Source of the DNA: Isochrysis galbana
Lineage: Eukaryota; Haptophyta; Isochrysidales; Isochrysidaceae
Direction: 5' to 3'
DNA: 64,000 nucleotides
Assembly (NCBI GenBank): GCA_018136815.1
Contig: CM030932.1
Coordinates: 9,612,429-9,676,428, forward strand
In this document: one piece after another, positions 10,001 to 17,103 of the stretch
Layout: each line of letters starts with the position of its first letter
Numbering within the stretch: the first letter of the stretch is position 1
The notes under the pieces: generated by a model
Told to the model about the DNA's origin: nothing
Database searches by the model: none
The model's input: the letters and a program-made list of their open reading frames with translations, nothing else
Position numbers and translations under genes: made by a program

Positions 10001-11376
10001 GGCGGGTGCGCGATAATCAGGTCCCATCCGAGGTCTTGGACGAGATCCGCGTCCCCGTCGAAGTGCGGAACGTAGTCGACTTCGGAAGGAAACAAATCAC
10101 ATGTCGCCACATCAGCACCAGCGAGCAGAAACATGGACGAGACCACTCCACTTGTCTCGCCGATAACCAAGACGCGAGGAGAGGAGATGCCGTCGGTCTT
10201 CACGGCATCGACGTCACGCCTAATGTCGCCGAGCGTGACACACATTTCGTCGAAGTGAATGGGCAGCACCTGAGCCGGAGACTCAGGCGGTTGACCAGGA
10301 CGAAGAACGAGCTGTGCCGCCTCGGCGATATCTTTCGGCATAACGTGCGCGGCACCGTGGGCAGCGGCACGTTGGAAAGCGAGATCAATAACATACGAGA
10401 GGGCCTCGCCCTCCCTCAAGGAAGGACGGGTGCGCGCGAGATGAACGAGCAAATCTTCAGCGGCCGGAACCAACGTCAGGCGCGCTGAAAACTGGCAAAG
10501 CGGAACGACAGCGGAAACGGAAATGAGACTGCGAGTGACCGGAATGGACGGAGACGCGGCGACCAACGTGCGAGCCGTCTGAAAAGAACGGGACGCGGCA
10601 GCCGGAAGAGAGTCGGACGAGAATAGAGCGGGTTGCGAACGGAACAATCGACGGAATGCGCGTTGTACGACGGAGGGCATATCGGCGAATACCCCTCCGT
10701 CAGCGAACGATTCATCAGACGAGCTAGTCGGTATCGGTCGCCAACCCAATCGGGTTGGCGCAACCATCGTAGGCGGCGCGAGCCAGCGACGAACAGCAAG
10801 GGTATAGGCCACCGTCCATCCGGAGGGGCTAACCTCGCTGGCACGGCCAAGGCAGCTTAACGGCGAGTTTCGAGGGAACAAATCGGCCAGTCCATCCAGG
10901 ATTTGACTGGCGACAGCAGACGGATCGGCAGCGACGGGGCTCAAGGCAAGAACTAGCGTTGAGCGCTCGTAATCGAGAGCATTGAACGAATGATTCGAGG
11001 ACGACGAGAGCGACGAAGGAGGTAGCGAACGAACGGCGAGAGAGAACGGGACTCCCGGAGTCGAATCGTCCCCACCGCACATGAGCAGATGGGGGTGACT
11101 CCGGATCGATTGAACGACTGAAACGAAAACGCGAACTTCGGGAACGACGGCATCGCAACCTAGGGTAGCATCCCCAGGTTGCAAAGACAACAAGAAGGAT
11201 TTGCTCAGCCGTCCGAGGGACGGCGAGCTCGTAGATCGGAGAGGCGAAACGTTAGAGGTACGAAATGAAACGCGAAAGGGAATGACAGAAGTATCGAGAG
11301 GCGAGAGGGGTGGCGGTCCAGGCCGCCGAGGAATTGAGAAGTCAACGAAGCATATGGCGGCGGCCTCGCCTATTCC
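4036..11376 (-). CDS. pol: Pol polyprotein: methyltransferase, protease, RT, RNase H, integrase, chromodomain
   Basis: Frame open from the codon after the gag TAG to 4036. Residues are counted from a TTG at 11193 used as numbering origin only; there is no ATG before the first domain, so expression by readthrough is likely. Domains: about 338-535 phage-type cytosine-C5 methyltransferase-like (see separate entry); 822-910 aspartic protease with ADTGAG near 826-831; about 1225-1435 reverse transcriptase with YLDD at 1372-1375; about 1533-1650 RNase H with TDAAS and DADGVSR; integrase zinc motif with histidines at 1822-1827 and C1857/C1860; integrase core D1889, D1955, E1991 (D-35-E); chromodomain about 2178-2225 (QYLVKWRGY, then TWEP). 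The catalytic motifs I could check are present. The roughly 170-residue region before the methyltransferase resembles nothing I know, but it recurs in the relic at 32802-33560. Confidence 0.93.
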   Translation of the reverse strand, partial: GIGEAAAICFVDFSIPRRPGPPPLSPLDTSVIPFRVSFRTSNVSPLRSTSSPSLGRLSKSFLLSLQPGDATLGCDAVVPEVRVFVSVVQSIRSHPHLLMCGGDDSTPGVPFSLAVRSLPPSSLSSSSNHSFNALDYERSTLVLALSPVAADPSAVASQILDGLADLFPRNSPLSCLGRASEVSPSGWTVAYTLAVRRWLAPPTMVAPTRLGWRPIPTSSSDESFADGGVFADMPSVVQRAFRRLFRSQPALFSSDSLPAAASRSFQTARTLVAASPSIPVTRSLISVSAVVPLCQFSARLTLVPAAEDLLVHLARTRPSLREGEALSYVIDLAFQRAAAHGAAHVMPKDIAEAAQLVLRPGQPPESPAQVLPIHFDEMCVTLGDIRRDVDAVKTDGISSPRVLVIGETSGVVSSMFLLAGADVATCDLFPSEVDYVPHFDGDADLVQDLGWDLIIAHPPCTYLSNAGLRWIHSNPQRMSDTISAVAQFRRRLNAKAPFLAVENPKMHHYAKSLLGGLEATQYVHPWHHGTGHTKATGLYLSASLPPLVPTCIVPGRKHAMANLPMSPHRGSMRSRTYVGIAGAMAMQWMPVVLDYCRRTPTRPAASAASLLSQARDLQSSQLAAHARSSSESSNVSSVAAIDMEWRPWLGSPRSSLLPVRPARMIRKVRNRWRVWTAVRGTQGSISYAWLPLSPSLASALDAEVSLHSSAVEEEALPILAPSPSPSSSSPFVPMPPLLETCASVSFPDTFTPEGWHAALRLTWSGQERLALLPTPPSRLGLGALPDLHPPLPPLDRPARRSVAEVIADHKQRHAAFVPSGFAPALGLPAVVASVTREVPARLVSDTPPSLYPRHCLYVRDLIVCRQSATGPTRYIVDSALAVNKTLADTGAGPSVVTTELLAALPRDACVLIEHASDRPAVVGPDGNPLRTRGYATLVFSLSGVEFRHRFLVVEGAPMLLLGNDFLEAYAACIELSPEAGRDGRLTLMVDDRRVPSLVSTRPRLSSAPLVAVISADSPRAEESSLVPISDNVSSCQAHGESPPAMPTSIPLPPLDPELEPPPRFDFTRSPPSSPSPSFAAVDVEPLFAKGSPSAASLKEFALYTRQPITIPARSKGTFSVRLPLEVIENYPDSAILVDRLPPRDGLDSPPMVATSVETPTPEGEVLVTVWNLAPRPVTLPAYSPVASAHIEYKLHEARSTAAGDGDDPESSLTEAQRALLDAITIDPDKQLSPSQKQRVRCLLARHVDAFALDPKNPRHTHVMEVELPLLPGATAHRHAPSKMGDEGRAIVDKHVAEMEAAGIIRKSNSPWASRVVLVGKKDGSVRFCVDYRDTNSKLRISDSPLPLTVEAIDRLSRGQGSRDSLFLCLLDLASGFWCLPIKEEDKPITAFCTHRQKYEFNYLPFGVQSGPSYMCRLMDAVLQGLAWEICMPYLDDIGIWSTGTGSTLEERIDASFEQMLHRLDLVLERLRWAGLSCKASKCILFAIKGEYLGHVVSRRGLEMDPKKVEAVRSIDPRHINSLEKVRSFLGLCSYYRRFIKGFAHVAAPLTDLTRTGVDVATVSQSPECQTAIRCLIDLITSAPVLAAPRHDKEFIVKTDAASTLGIGGVLSQIDDHGHEHVVAYYGRRLTAAERHWTTTEVELLAALESIRTWRPYLWGRHFRLVIDHQALRWLHTMKDTVQGGPASRLMRWALKLSEYRFTVEHKPGANHKDADGVSRLVAADDGTSETSAPKQGGGQLLAAVVPSSRSTTASEGQSPAVVASRSRTTTASSLQADERSSRLSSTTRDSINLSYLDVGTPNAEALKEAQAEDPDCHDLIRFLSASPHKPDLDHRRLRWLSRESSRCLLRSGLLYRRVPTRDGEKLCLYVPKTMRRAYLEAFHDHLCHLGDNRMARLLRDRYFWPGMNADVSEHVRQCHECTLAKPPFRHLADPKGPQVGAYPFDIVFCDVVSMAPTHDFIKGSRGFDKLLVFVDSLTRWIEAAPHNGDPSSADALHAFMSYVVSRHGVPRQLRSDSGSNLASQLTSIILERTGTDLRPSTPHHHESVGLVERAQQTLINMARATDEGGGHWVDHLPFFLMSMRASANRITRMSPAALLYGRELRLPAQLSDPPDTGPPPELPQEIRSYAWKMHCRLKAAWAAAYDATLESQADALADTLRTHSPPIQFAPGDRVVRKIPGHRNKLLYHYSGPYRIAEALGAGRYRLRDQENRLLSEEVHVTNLRPYYTLTDEDPVQTDEYLVDSLLDRKGRGDSRQYLVKWRGYAKAAATWEPLAELLRRCESLVTAYDDAHPFPPLRKPQMRKQAAESQSQTVSAPPTSHAIEAPVGSETTGLDHQAPRRSPRLAPSSHSGPIAHVSQLPVSARPSVANPAGPMMRPQHAVFVLGQWWYSSGSSRGSPWFGSHAFAHAALASPTFVRCRSEALARLSPSDRTLVSLLDTPSAFF
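9589..10182 (-). other. phage-type cytosine-C5 DNA methyltransferase domain inside Pol
   Basis: About 198 residues at the start of Pol. A cofactor-binding-like segment reads VLVIGETSGVVSSMF then CDLFPSE. Motif IV-like DLIIAHPPCTYLSNAG carries the Pro-Cys expected of the C5 nucleophile. Motif VI-like FLAVENPKMHHYAK gives Glu-Asn. The end has HGTGHTKATGLYL and RSRTYVGIAGAMAMQW. The order and wording match a family of small tailed-phage proteins annotated as putative DNA cytosine methyltransferases, more than eukaryotic DNMT1 or DNMT3. Function is inferred; activity and target sequence are unknown. No separate target-recognition domain is visible, as in the phage proteins. Confidence 0.82.
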
Positions 11377-11379
11377 CTA
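11377..11379 (-). other. single in-frame TAG between gag and pol
   Basis: Gag and Pol share one reading frame, separated only by this amber codon. The next codons are GGA ATA GGC and the frame stays open for over 2,400 codons. No ATG lies between the stop and the methyltransferase. Stop-codon readthrough, as in gammaretroviruses, is the simplest reading. TAG is a normal stop elsewhere in the window (karyopherin, SLD5, FOXRED1), so genome-wide reassignment is unlikely. Confidence 0.75.
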
Positions 11380-14304
11380 ACGGCGGTTGCGGCCGAGGAC
11401 GACGAGACGACGAAGGTAGGCGCGGTGGGCGTCGGGGATCTCCGGCTCGCCCTCGCAAAGGAAGCGAATGAACGGCTGGCAGTAGTACGGCGAATGGGCG
11501 CCATCGCCTGTCCCATATCGCCAATTATCGGGATGGTCGGGACGAGCCGTATCGTGATCGGGAGGAGCGGGGCGGAAGGCGCAATAGGCACAGCCGGTGG
11601 CTGTGGTCCATACACCGCCCTCAGACGTAGGGCGCTGCGTGCGAGGCACCTTCATAGATGCGTCGGTCGGACGGGCCCTAGCGAATGAAGCAGCCAAATC
11701 AGCGTGCCCACAATAGCGTGACATCGGGTCGAAATCTACCTTAGCATTACGCCACGACTCCAAATCCCATTTGGCTCCCTCGGGATGGCCGAGGTTGTCC
11801 GCAGGCGGCGCGCAGCGGCGGCTCTTTTGCGAGGGCGGTGCGTCGAGAGGTGGGAGTCCACCCTCCAACTTGGGAGGCGGCTCCCTGGTGTGGTCGGTGC
11901 GTCCCTGGTGGGACCGATCTCCATTGCGATTATTTCGAGTATCGGAGCCGCGGCCGCTTCCTGAGGTAGCGGCCGAGGGTTTGTCGCTTTTGTCCGGAGC
12001 CGGCTTCGACGAACCCAGGCGATCCTTGACCATCCGGACGACGTCGTCGATGTGGGCGATTGTGAGCGGACCGTCCATCTGCTTGCTGCTCCGCGAAGCC
12101 TCAGCACGTGCCTGCTCCGCTGGAGCCAGCACCATGCGCGCGATCGAGATGCAAGAGAGCGAGTGATGCGGCGCGTCTCCTGCGGCGACCGCCTCTATGC
12201 CTCGCTTCCACGCTTTGAGGAACTCGAACGAGTTCTCCGCTCCCCGTGCGCGGTCGCTTTCGTCGGCTTTGACGCAGGCGTCGAATCGCTCGTTGATCTC
12301 ATGCGTGAAGGCAGGAAACTTGAAGACGTTAGCGGCCGTCACCGTCGGATCGTTCATCTTGCGAACAAAGGCGTCGGTCACTCGAGTGGCAAGAGTCACT
12401 AAGTCCTCGCCCTCCGAGCGCGTGGTGCAACGGTCCCATTCCGCGGACGCAGTCTCTTTGGCGAAACCTTTTGCCCCGGCGGCGAATGATTGGTCGCACT
12501 TTGCGATCAGCACGTCGGCATGCAAGCACGGGTTAGCGCAGAGGACCGAGTCCCTGACCGCATCAAGGACATAGGCCATGATGCGGGGATGGCCCTTTTT
12601 CGGATCGCGAGCGGCGAGGAGAAGGCCATTGAGGGCGTCCTGCCAGTCCACGCCCGAGGTGAGTGAGCCCTCGAGTGCGCGGATCAGTTGCATGCGGAAT
12701 CCATCCCAGGAAGCTGCCGCCTTATTCGGATCGGTAGAGCGTAGGTCGGCGGGGAAGCGCAGCGACTGGAGGCTCTCGAGGCTAGACTTAGCATCGCGAG
12801 TGCCGCCCTTAGTGCGGACGAACGTACGAGCGCGCACCCATTTTGTGAGAGTGCGAGTCGTGTAAATGATGCGAGCATGCCAGGACTCACCAGATGGGAC
12901 CTCACGGGCCGCCATCACCTGGTATTCGAGTGGGGCACTAGCGGAGTCGGAGTAGGCCTTGCCGTGGCGCCCATAGTGCCGTAGCCATTGTTCAAGAATG
13001 TCCGGCTCATCAGACAGGGCTGGGTCCGCGGGAGGAGCGGCGTGGCGCTTAGCGTGACGTCGACTCTCCCGGTTACTATGCTGGCCTGACTTGGACTTAG
13101 AAGCGTGGGGGCGGAGAGATCGGCGAGAGTTAGAAGGTAAACCTTCGGGGACCATCATAGACGGCCGTCCCTCCTTAGTATGATAACCTTTGCCTGAGGT
13201 AGCATAGTGGCTACCCTTGGCGCGGCGAGGCTTGCGGCGCGAGTCCGTAGATTCGGATGATCCGTCGGAATCCGAATCGCTGGTCGACGAGTAGTTAGAT
13301 GAACGCGAGCCGGAGACCGGGGACGAAGACGAGGAAGACGAAGAAGTAGGAGAACTGTAGCGGCGGCGGCGGCGGTTCTTCTTGTCCTTCCGAGTCTTCT
13401 TAGATTTCGATGAGGAGCGAGGGAGCGGCGGTGGCGGAGGCAAAACAGTTTCGCCGCCATCATCGGATGGAGGTGGAGGCGGGCTGGCTGCCTGGACTGG
13501 AGTAGGAGGGAGTCGGCTTCGCTCGATCGCGCTGGTGACCGCAGCGAGTTGCTGAGAGAACTGTGCGGCCATGGCCTGCATCAGCTCAATATAGCGCAGC
13601 TCTACGGGGTTGACCCCCGGTGAAGCCGAAGAGGTTGGCGGCGGGACCGTAGCAGACGGTGGAGAAGGAGAAGGAGAGAGATGAAGAAGGGAGTCGGGCA
13701 GTAGGCCCGGGGCCTCTCCACAACGAGACGGCTGACTTGGGGCGGCCGAGGCGACCGAGAGGCGTTCGAGCGAAGGATGGTAGGGCTCGTAGGCGGCCTC
13801 CGAGTCCGATGGTAAGGGTGGTGGTGCCTCGAGGCATGCGCGAGGAGAGGGGAGGAATCCTTCCAGAGGATTATCCTCACCCTGGTGAGACTCGGGCTTG
13901 GACCTGTATCCGACGGACTCCGGCGGTGAAGGCGGAGATGATGGCGGAGGCACCGCAGAGAGATCAGGAGGAGAGGCGAGGGAGGGCATCACCTCCCCCT
14001 GTGAAGGTGGTGGTGGATGACCGTCCGGAGAGGAGAAAGGGGGCAGGGCAGGCATGATGCCCGACTCTGCAGAGGTGGGGGTGACCCCCATTGAGACGTC
14101 CAGCGCGGGACGCACCGGGAAGGATTCTACACCTGACGAATTGGAGTGGCCCATAGGGCCTGATGGCAATGAGGAAGGGGCAAAGCCGGCGGCAGGCGCG
14201 GCGAGGGAGGCCACTTCAGAGGTGCTGACGGGCTGAAGCCCGTCAGCAGAGGAAGGCGGGCAGGCGGGCTTGAGCGAGGGCGAGGACGGCGGCGAAAGCG
14301 ACAT
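11377..14304 (-). CDS. gag: Gag-like protein
   Basis: 975 residues from ATG 14304 to TAG 11379-11377. The same frame is open upstream to a TTG at 14532, but 14304 is the first ATG and I chose it. This start lies inside the 5' LTR, so the first 57 residues are LTR-encoded. The N-terminal half is Pro/Ser-rich and disordered, with an Arg/Lys/Ser-rich tract. The middle is helical (SDEPDILEQWLRHYG through KDRLGSS) and is a capsid candidate. The C-terminus has Cys/His groups (RYCGHADL, GCAYCAF, HSPYYCQPF) in place of a classical CCHC knuckle. Identity as Gag rests on position and composition. Confidence 0.8.
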   Translation of the reverse strand: MSLSPPSSPSLKPACPPSSADGLQPVSTSEVASLAAPAAGFAPSSLPSGPMGHSNSSGVESFPVRPALDVSMGVTPTSAESGIMPALPPFSSPDGHPPPPSQGEVMPSLASPPDLSAVPPPSSPPSPPESVGYRSKPESHQGEDNPLEGFLPSPRACLEAPPPLPSDSEAAYEPYHPSLERLSVASAAPSQPSRCGEAPGLLPDSLLHLSPSPSPPSATVPPPTSSASPGVNPVELRYIELMQAMAAQFSQQLAAVTSAIERSRLPPTPVQAASPPPPPSDDGGETVLPPPPPLPRSSSKSKKTRKDKKNRRRRRYSSPTSSSSSSSSPVSGSRSSNYSSTSDSDSDGSSESTDSRRKPRRAKGSHYATSGKGYHTKEGRPSMMVPEGLPSNSRRSLRPHASKSKSGQHSNRESRRHAKRHAAPPADPALSDEPDILEQWLRHYGRHGKAYSDSASAPLEYQVMAAREVPSGESWHARIIYTTRTLTKWVRARTFVRTKGGTRDAKSSLESLQSLRFPADLRSTDPNKAAASWDGFRMQLIRALEGSLTSGVDWQDALNGLLLAARDPKKGHPRIMAYVLDAVRDSVLCANPCLHADVLIAKCDQSFAAGAKGFAKETASAEWDRCTTRSEGEDLVTLATRVTDAFVRKMNDPTVTAANVFKFPAFTHEINERFDACVKADESDRARGAENSFEFLKAWKRGIEAVAAGDAPHHSLSCISIARMVLAPAEQARAEASRSSKQMDGPLTIAHIDDVVRMVKDRLGSSKPAPDKSDKPSAATSGSGRGSDTRNNRNGDRSHQGRTDHTREPPPKLEGGLPPLDAPPSQKSRRCAPPADNLGHPEGAKWDLESWRNAKVDFDPMSRYCGHADLAASFARARPTDASMKVPRTQRPTSEGGVWTTATGCAYCAFRPAPPDHDTARPDHPDNWRYGTGDGAHSPYYCQPFIRFLCEGEPEIPDAHRAYLRRLVVLGRNRR
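14119..14133 (-). other. candidate primer-binding site
   Basis: The sense strand directly after the 5' LTR reads GGTGTAGAATCCTTC. This would pair with a tRNA 3' end of form GGATTCTACACC; the T of the usual TGG is missing. I cannot assign the tRNA. The site is also coding sequence for gag. Confidence 0.35.
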
Positions 14305-14984
14305 GGAACGAGCGGCGAAAGGCGAGGGTGAGTGAGAGGAGGGCTGTGGTGGCAGGGGCTGGCGAGGCGAGGAGGGATTGTAGGGTCTGAGTGTTACGAG
14401 AGAGAGAGCGACGAGAGCGAGAGCGACGACGGATGACGACTGGCGACAGGCCGACGGACAAAGACACCCAGGAAAACACCCCGACTCTCGCCCCACGACT
14501 TTCTCACATAACTCGACTGAAATCAAACCCAAACACTCTGATCAGACAACGACGGACGACGATCAAAGGGCGATCTGTCGACGATCTTGTCTGGAACGGG
14601 AATCGCACCATAACGGAAACGAGGGGCAATCTTGCTACGCAGGATTCCAAGAGACCTACCAAATAAGACGAAAGGAGTGCGATGTGCCTAAGGGGGAGAT
14701 GCGAAGAGGTCGCAAATTAAACCTGATTGCCCCCAGAAGCAGATAAAGAACCGCAGGGGAGATAGCAAATTAAACCTATTTGCGAGGCGCCTGGGAGGAA
14801 GAGAGGTGGGGAAACTTCCCTTCTCTTTCGAGAGAAAGAGAGAGAGCGCTCCACAACCCCCGATCCCATGCATCCAAGCGAAGCTTTTGACCGAGAACGC
14901 GAGAAAGCAGAGAATTATAACGATAGATACCGAACGACGAAGAGAAGAGCGAAGCCTAACGAGTGTCGATTCGCGAATGCGACA
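14134..14984 (-). repeat. 5' LTR of the chromovirus
   Basis: 851 bp with TG...CA ends. It contains promoter and R/U5 by position and also the gag start codon at 14304, 171 bp before the LTR end. Followed on the plus strand by a C run that masks the target duplication. Confidence 0.93.
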
Positions 14985-15480
14985 CCCCCCCCCCCCCCCG
15001 GCTACTGTTGGCTGCTCGGATGAAGGATGAGGGCACGCGCACTCTCACAGGGCGTCGTAAATGATGGACCCCGATGACGATATTTTGGTACCTCTTACCA
15101 TCAAGCTTTGGGGGGGCTCTAGAGACAAAAAATACCATTAGGGGAGGGGGAAGGACATGCCAGTAGAGGAATTAGCCGCCCACCGAGTACGCAATACAAA
15201 TCTTTGTGCCATAGTTGTAAAGTACGGCCGTCGTGCGATGCGCGCCACTTATGCGCTACTCATGCTGCACGTGATTTTGGTACTTCGTACTTCTCCACCG
15301 AGAAAAGAAACAAGTGCGACGCAGTGCACTTGGCACAGCTAATGCCACTTACACAATGAACGAAAGCGAGCGTTACCGTCATGGGGACACGACAAGGGTC
15401 TTGACGCTTGGCGGTCACTCAACACCAGTTCACCAATAGCTGGAAACCAGTGAGGGCGGCGCGCAAAACGATGTAATGTC
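14985..15480. other. intergenic, no supported gene
   Basis: Starts with a C run adjoining the retrotransposon. The remainder shows no repeat or coding signal I can support. It is the 3' flank of the minus-strand gene that follows. Confidence 0.5.
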
Positions 15481-16629
15481 TCACGCAGCTTCGTCTTTCT
15501 GATTGGAGCTGCCCCACTTCCAAAATTGCCATGCAGGAGGACTCGACTCTGCCTTAAGCGCCTCCTCCTTGCGTCTTTGGATGCGCTTGCGCTCAGCTAT
15601 GAGGTGGCACTCACCCCACAAGCAGATGGCATCCGAGACCAGCAGCCGCCCAAAGTAAGCCCGATCCAACTGATCCGGCAGCCCACTTTTCCCCTCCTCG
15701 TCTGCCGCGCGTGCCGCGTCAGCCACCGCACCCTTTTCGCCCCACCGCCAAAACTGATACCACGACGGCGGGGCTGGCAATCCCTCGCGCGCTAGCTCGG
15801 TCACAGCAGCATCGGCCAGCTCTGCCGCCGAGTACTTGATGGCAGGCTGTTGCAGGTACCATGAGCGGTCAATCCCGAGCGAGTCTGCTCCAATGTCGTC
15901 GAGCGCGACCTGCTTCTCAGGTGGCACTTGGCCAGTGGCGGTGAGCACCCCAAGAGTCCGAACAAACTTCTCTGCCGAAATTCTTCCCTCGATTTCACCG
16001 TCGGCTACCGTAGCGCCGCCATCGGAGCAGGCAATGAACAGAGAGTCGAGCCGCTCATTGACGGGACCATTACTCATGAAGGCTAGTGCCGCAGCCGCCT
16101 GACAGATTGGGATGCTTGGTGGAGCGGCGATGGGCATGTCGTCAGCTTCGGCCGTCACATTTTGACATTCACACTGCAGTGCGAGCAGCATCCGCTCGAC
16201 CGCACACTCCTCTTGGATTGGCTTGCCAATTGTCTGGGTGAGGGCAGCGACGATCTCCGGGAGGGTAGCCTCCTTGTGCCTACAGACAGCGCGCGAGACA
16301 TCGGGCAACTTGGCCATCTGCTCAGTGCTCACGTCGTTGAGGGCGCGGAGTTCGAGTATCTCGTCCGCGTTGACTGGCGCCCCGTCGCGCACCTCGTCCT
16401 CCCTCTGCTCAAGGGCACGGCGCGAGCGGTTCTGTTGCATGAGGCTGAACGCCCACGTGGAGACGGCGGACCAGAAGACGAGCGACTTCCACCAGCGAAG
16501 GGGCCAGGGCCGCGAGTCGATGGCTTCCGCCGTGCTAGAGAGCAGCGCACGGCCCACGCCCACGCGCGCCGCCGCGAGCGCCGGCGGCAAGCGGAGCGGG
16601 CGGCCAGCTCGCCGCGCTGCAGCCAGCAT
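15481..16629 (-). CDS. probable mitochondrial membrane protein, unknown function
   Basis: 382 residues from ATG 16629 (the open frame begins 12 bases earlier at a GTG) to TGA 15483-15481. The first 35 residues are Ala/Arg/Leu-rich without acidic residues, a typical mitochondrial presequence. A Trp-rich segment, PLRWWKSLVFWSAVSTWAF, forms one predicted membrane span near residues 43-62. The body is soluble and helical with Cys pairs (LQCECQ) and no family I recognise. Near the C-terminus the motif PPxW-QFW-WG occurs twice (PPSWYQFWRWGEKG and PPAWQFWKWGSS). No intron is evident. The targeting and topology are inference. Confidence 0.65.
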   Translation of the reverse strand: MLAAARRAGRPLRLPPALAAARVGVGRALLSSTAEAIDSRPWPLRWWKSLVFWSAVSTWAFSLMQQNRSRRALEQREDEVRDGAPVNADEILELRALNDVSTEQMAKLPDVSRAVCRHKEATLPEIVAALTQTIGKPIQEECAVERMLLALQCECQNVTAEADDMPIAAPPSIPICQAAAALAFMSNGPVNERLDSLFIACSDGGATVADGEIEGRISAEKFVRTLGVLTATGQVPPEKQVALDDIGADSLGIDRSWYLQQPAIKYSAAELADAAVTELAREGLPAPPSWYQFWRWGEKGAVADAARAADEEGKSGLPDQLDRAYFGRLLVSDAICLWGECHLIAERKRIQRRKEEALKAESSPPAWQFWKWGSSNQKDEAA

Positions 16630-17103
16630 CCTCGCGTCCACCTGGGCTTGAGCAACTAAACCATATCAGTCTAATCACACCTCGACATACAAGTACTCTA
16701 TGTGGGTGAGGCCATCGCGATTCTAGTACACGGGGAGGGCGACAGGGGAGAGGAGGGCTCTGAAGGGAGAGGGGGGGGGGCTGGTAGGCAACGCGGGGTG
16801 GGTGGGCGGCAGGGGGGCGGCGGGGCGGACTGCAGGGAACTGCTCAAGGCAACTGCTCACCTTTCCTCGTCTCCTCCATACATATAGACGTGTGACGAAA
16901 CTTGTTGTCTGCTTTTACGCGGTCGGTGCTCTTTGGTGTGGACATACACTCATAAGTGCTCTTTGGTGTGAGACGTGGATCGTGAATTTCAACGAGACAT
17001 CGATCCTGCCCCAAGTCGAGTGAATGGAGTCAGACCACGTGTGGGTTTCAACATGTGAAGTGTCAAGTTGAGTCAAGTAACCTCCAGGTGACAACGAAAG
17101 GTG
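16630..17103. other. intergenic
   Basis: Upstream region of the membrane-protein gene, with a G-rich stretch 16735-16830 (pyrimidine-rich on that gene's sense strand). Nothing else recognised. Confidence 0.5.

Larger units (their letters stand above)
2205..14984 (-). mobile_element. full-length Ty3/gypsy chromovirus with a methyltransferase domain
   Basis: A 12,780-bp LTR retrotransposon in minus orientation. Order along its sense strand: 5' LTR (14984-14134), gag (ATG at 14304, inside the LTR, to TAG at 11379-11377), pol in the same frame (11376-4036), an A/G-rich 3' untranslated region, a polypurine tract, and 3' LTR (3049-2205). The LTRs begin TGTCGCATTC and end AATTCGTCA. In reading I found one substitution and one 6-bp indel between them, so the insertion is young. 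The flanks give CCCCC on both sides, consistent with a 5-bp target duplication but weak because both flanks are C runs. The 5-bp TSD rule is proved by the solo LTR at 55786. No frameshift or internal stop was found other than the gag-pol TAG, so the copy may be active. Confidence 0.93.

Noticed and set aside
11377-11379. TAG reassigned to an amino acid in this organism
   Set aside because: TAG ends the karyopherin, SLD5 and FOXRED1 frames at positions where homologues end.
14304-14532. Gag beginning at TTG 14532
   Set aside because: A non-ATG start is not needed; the first ATG at 14304 keeps all protein-like sequence.
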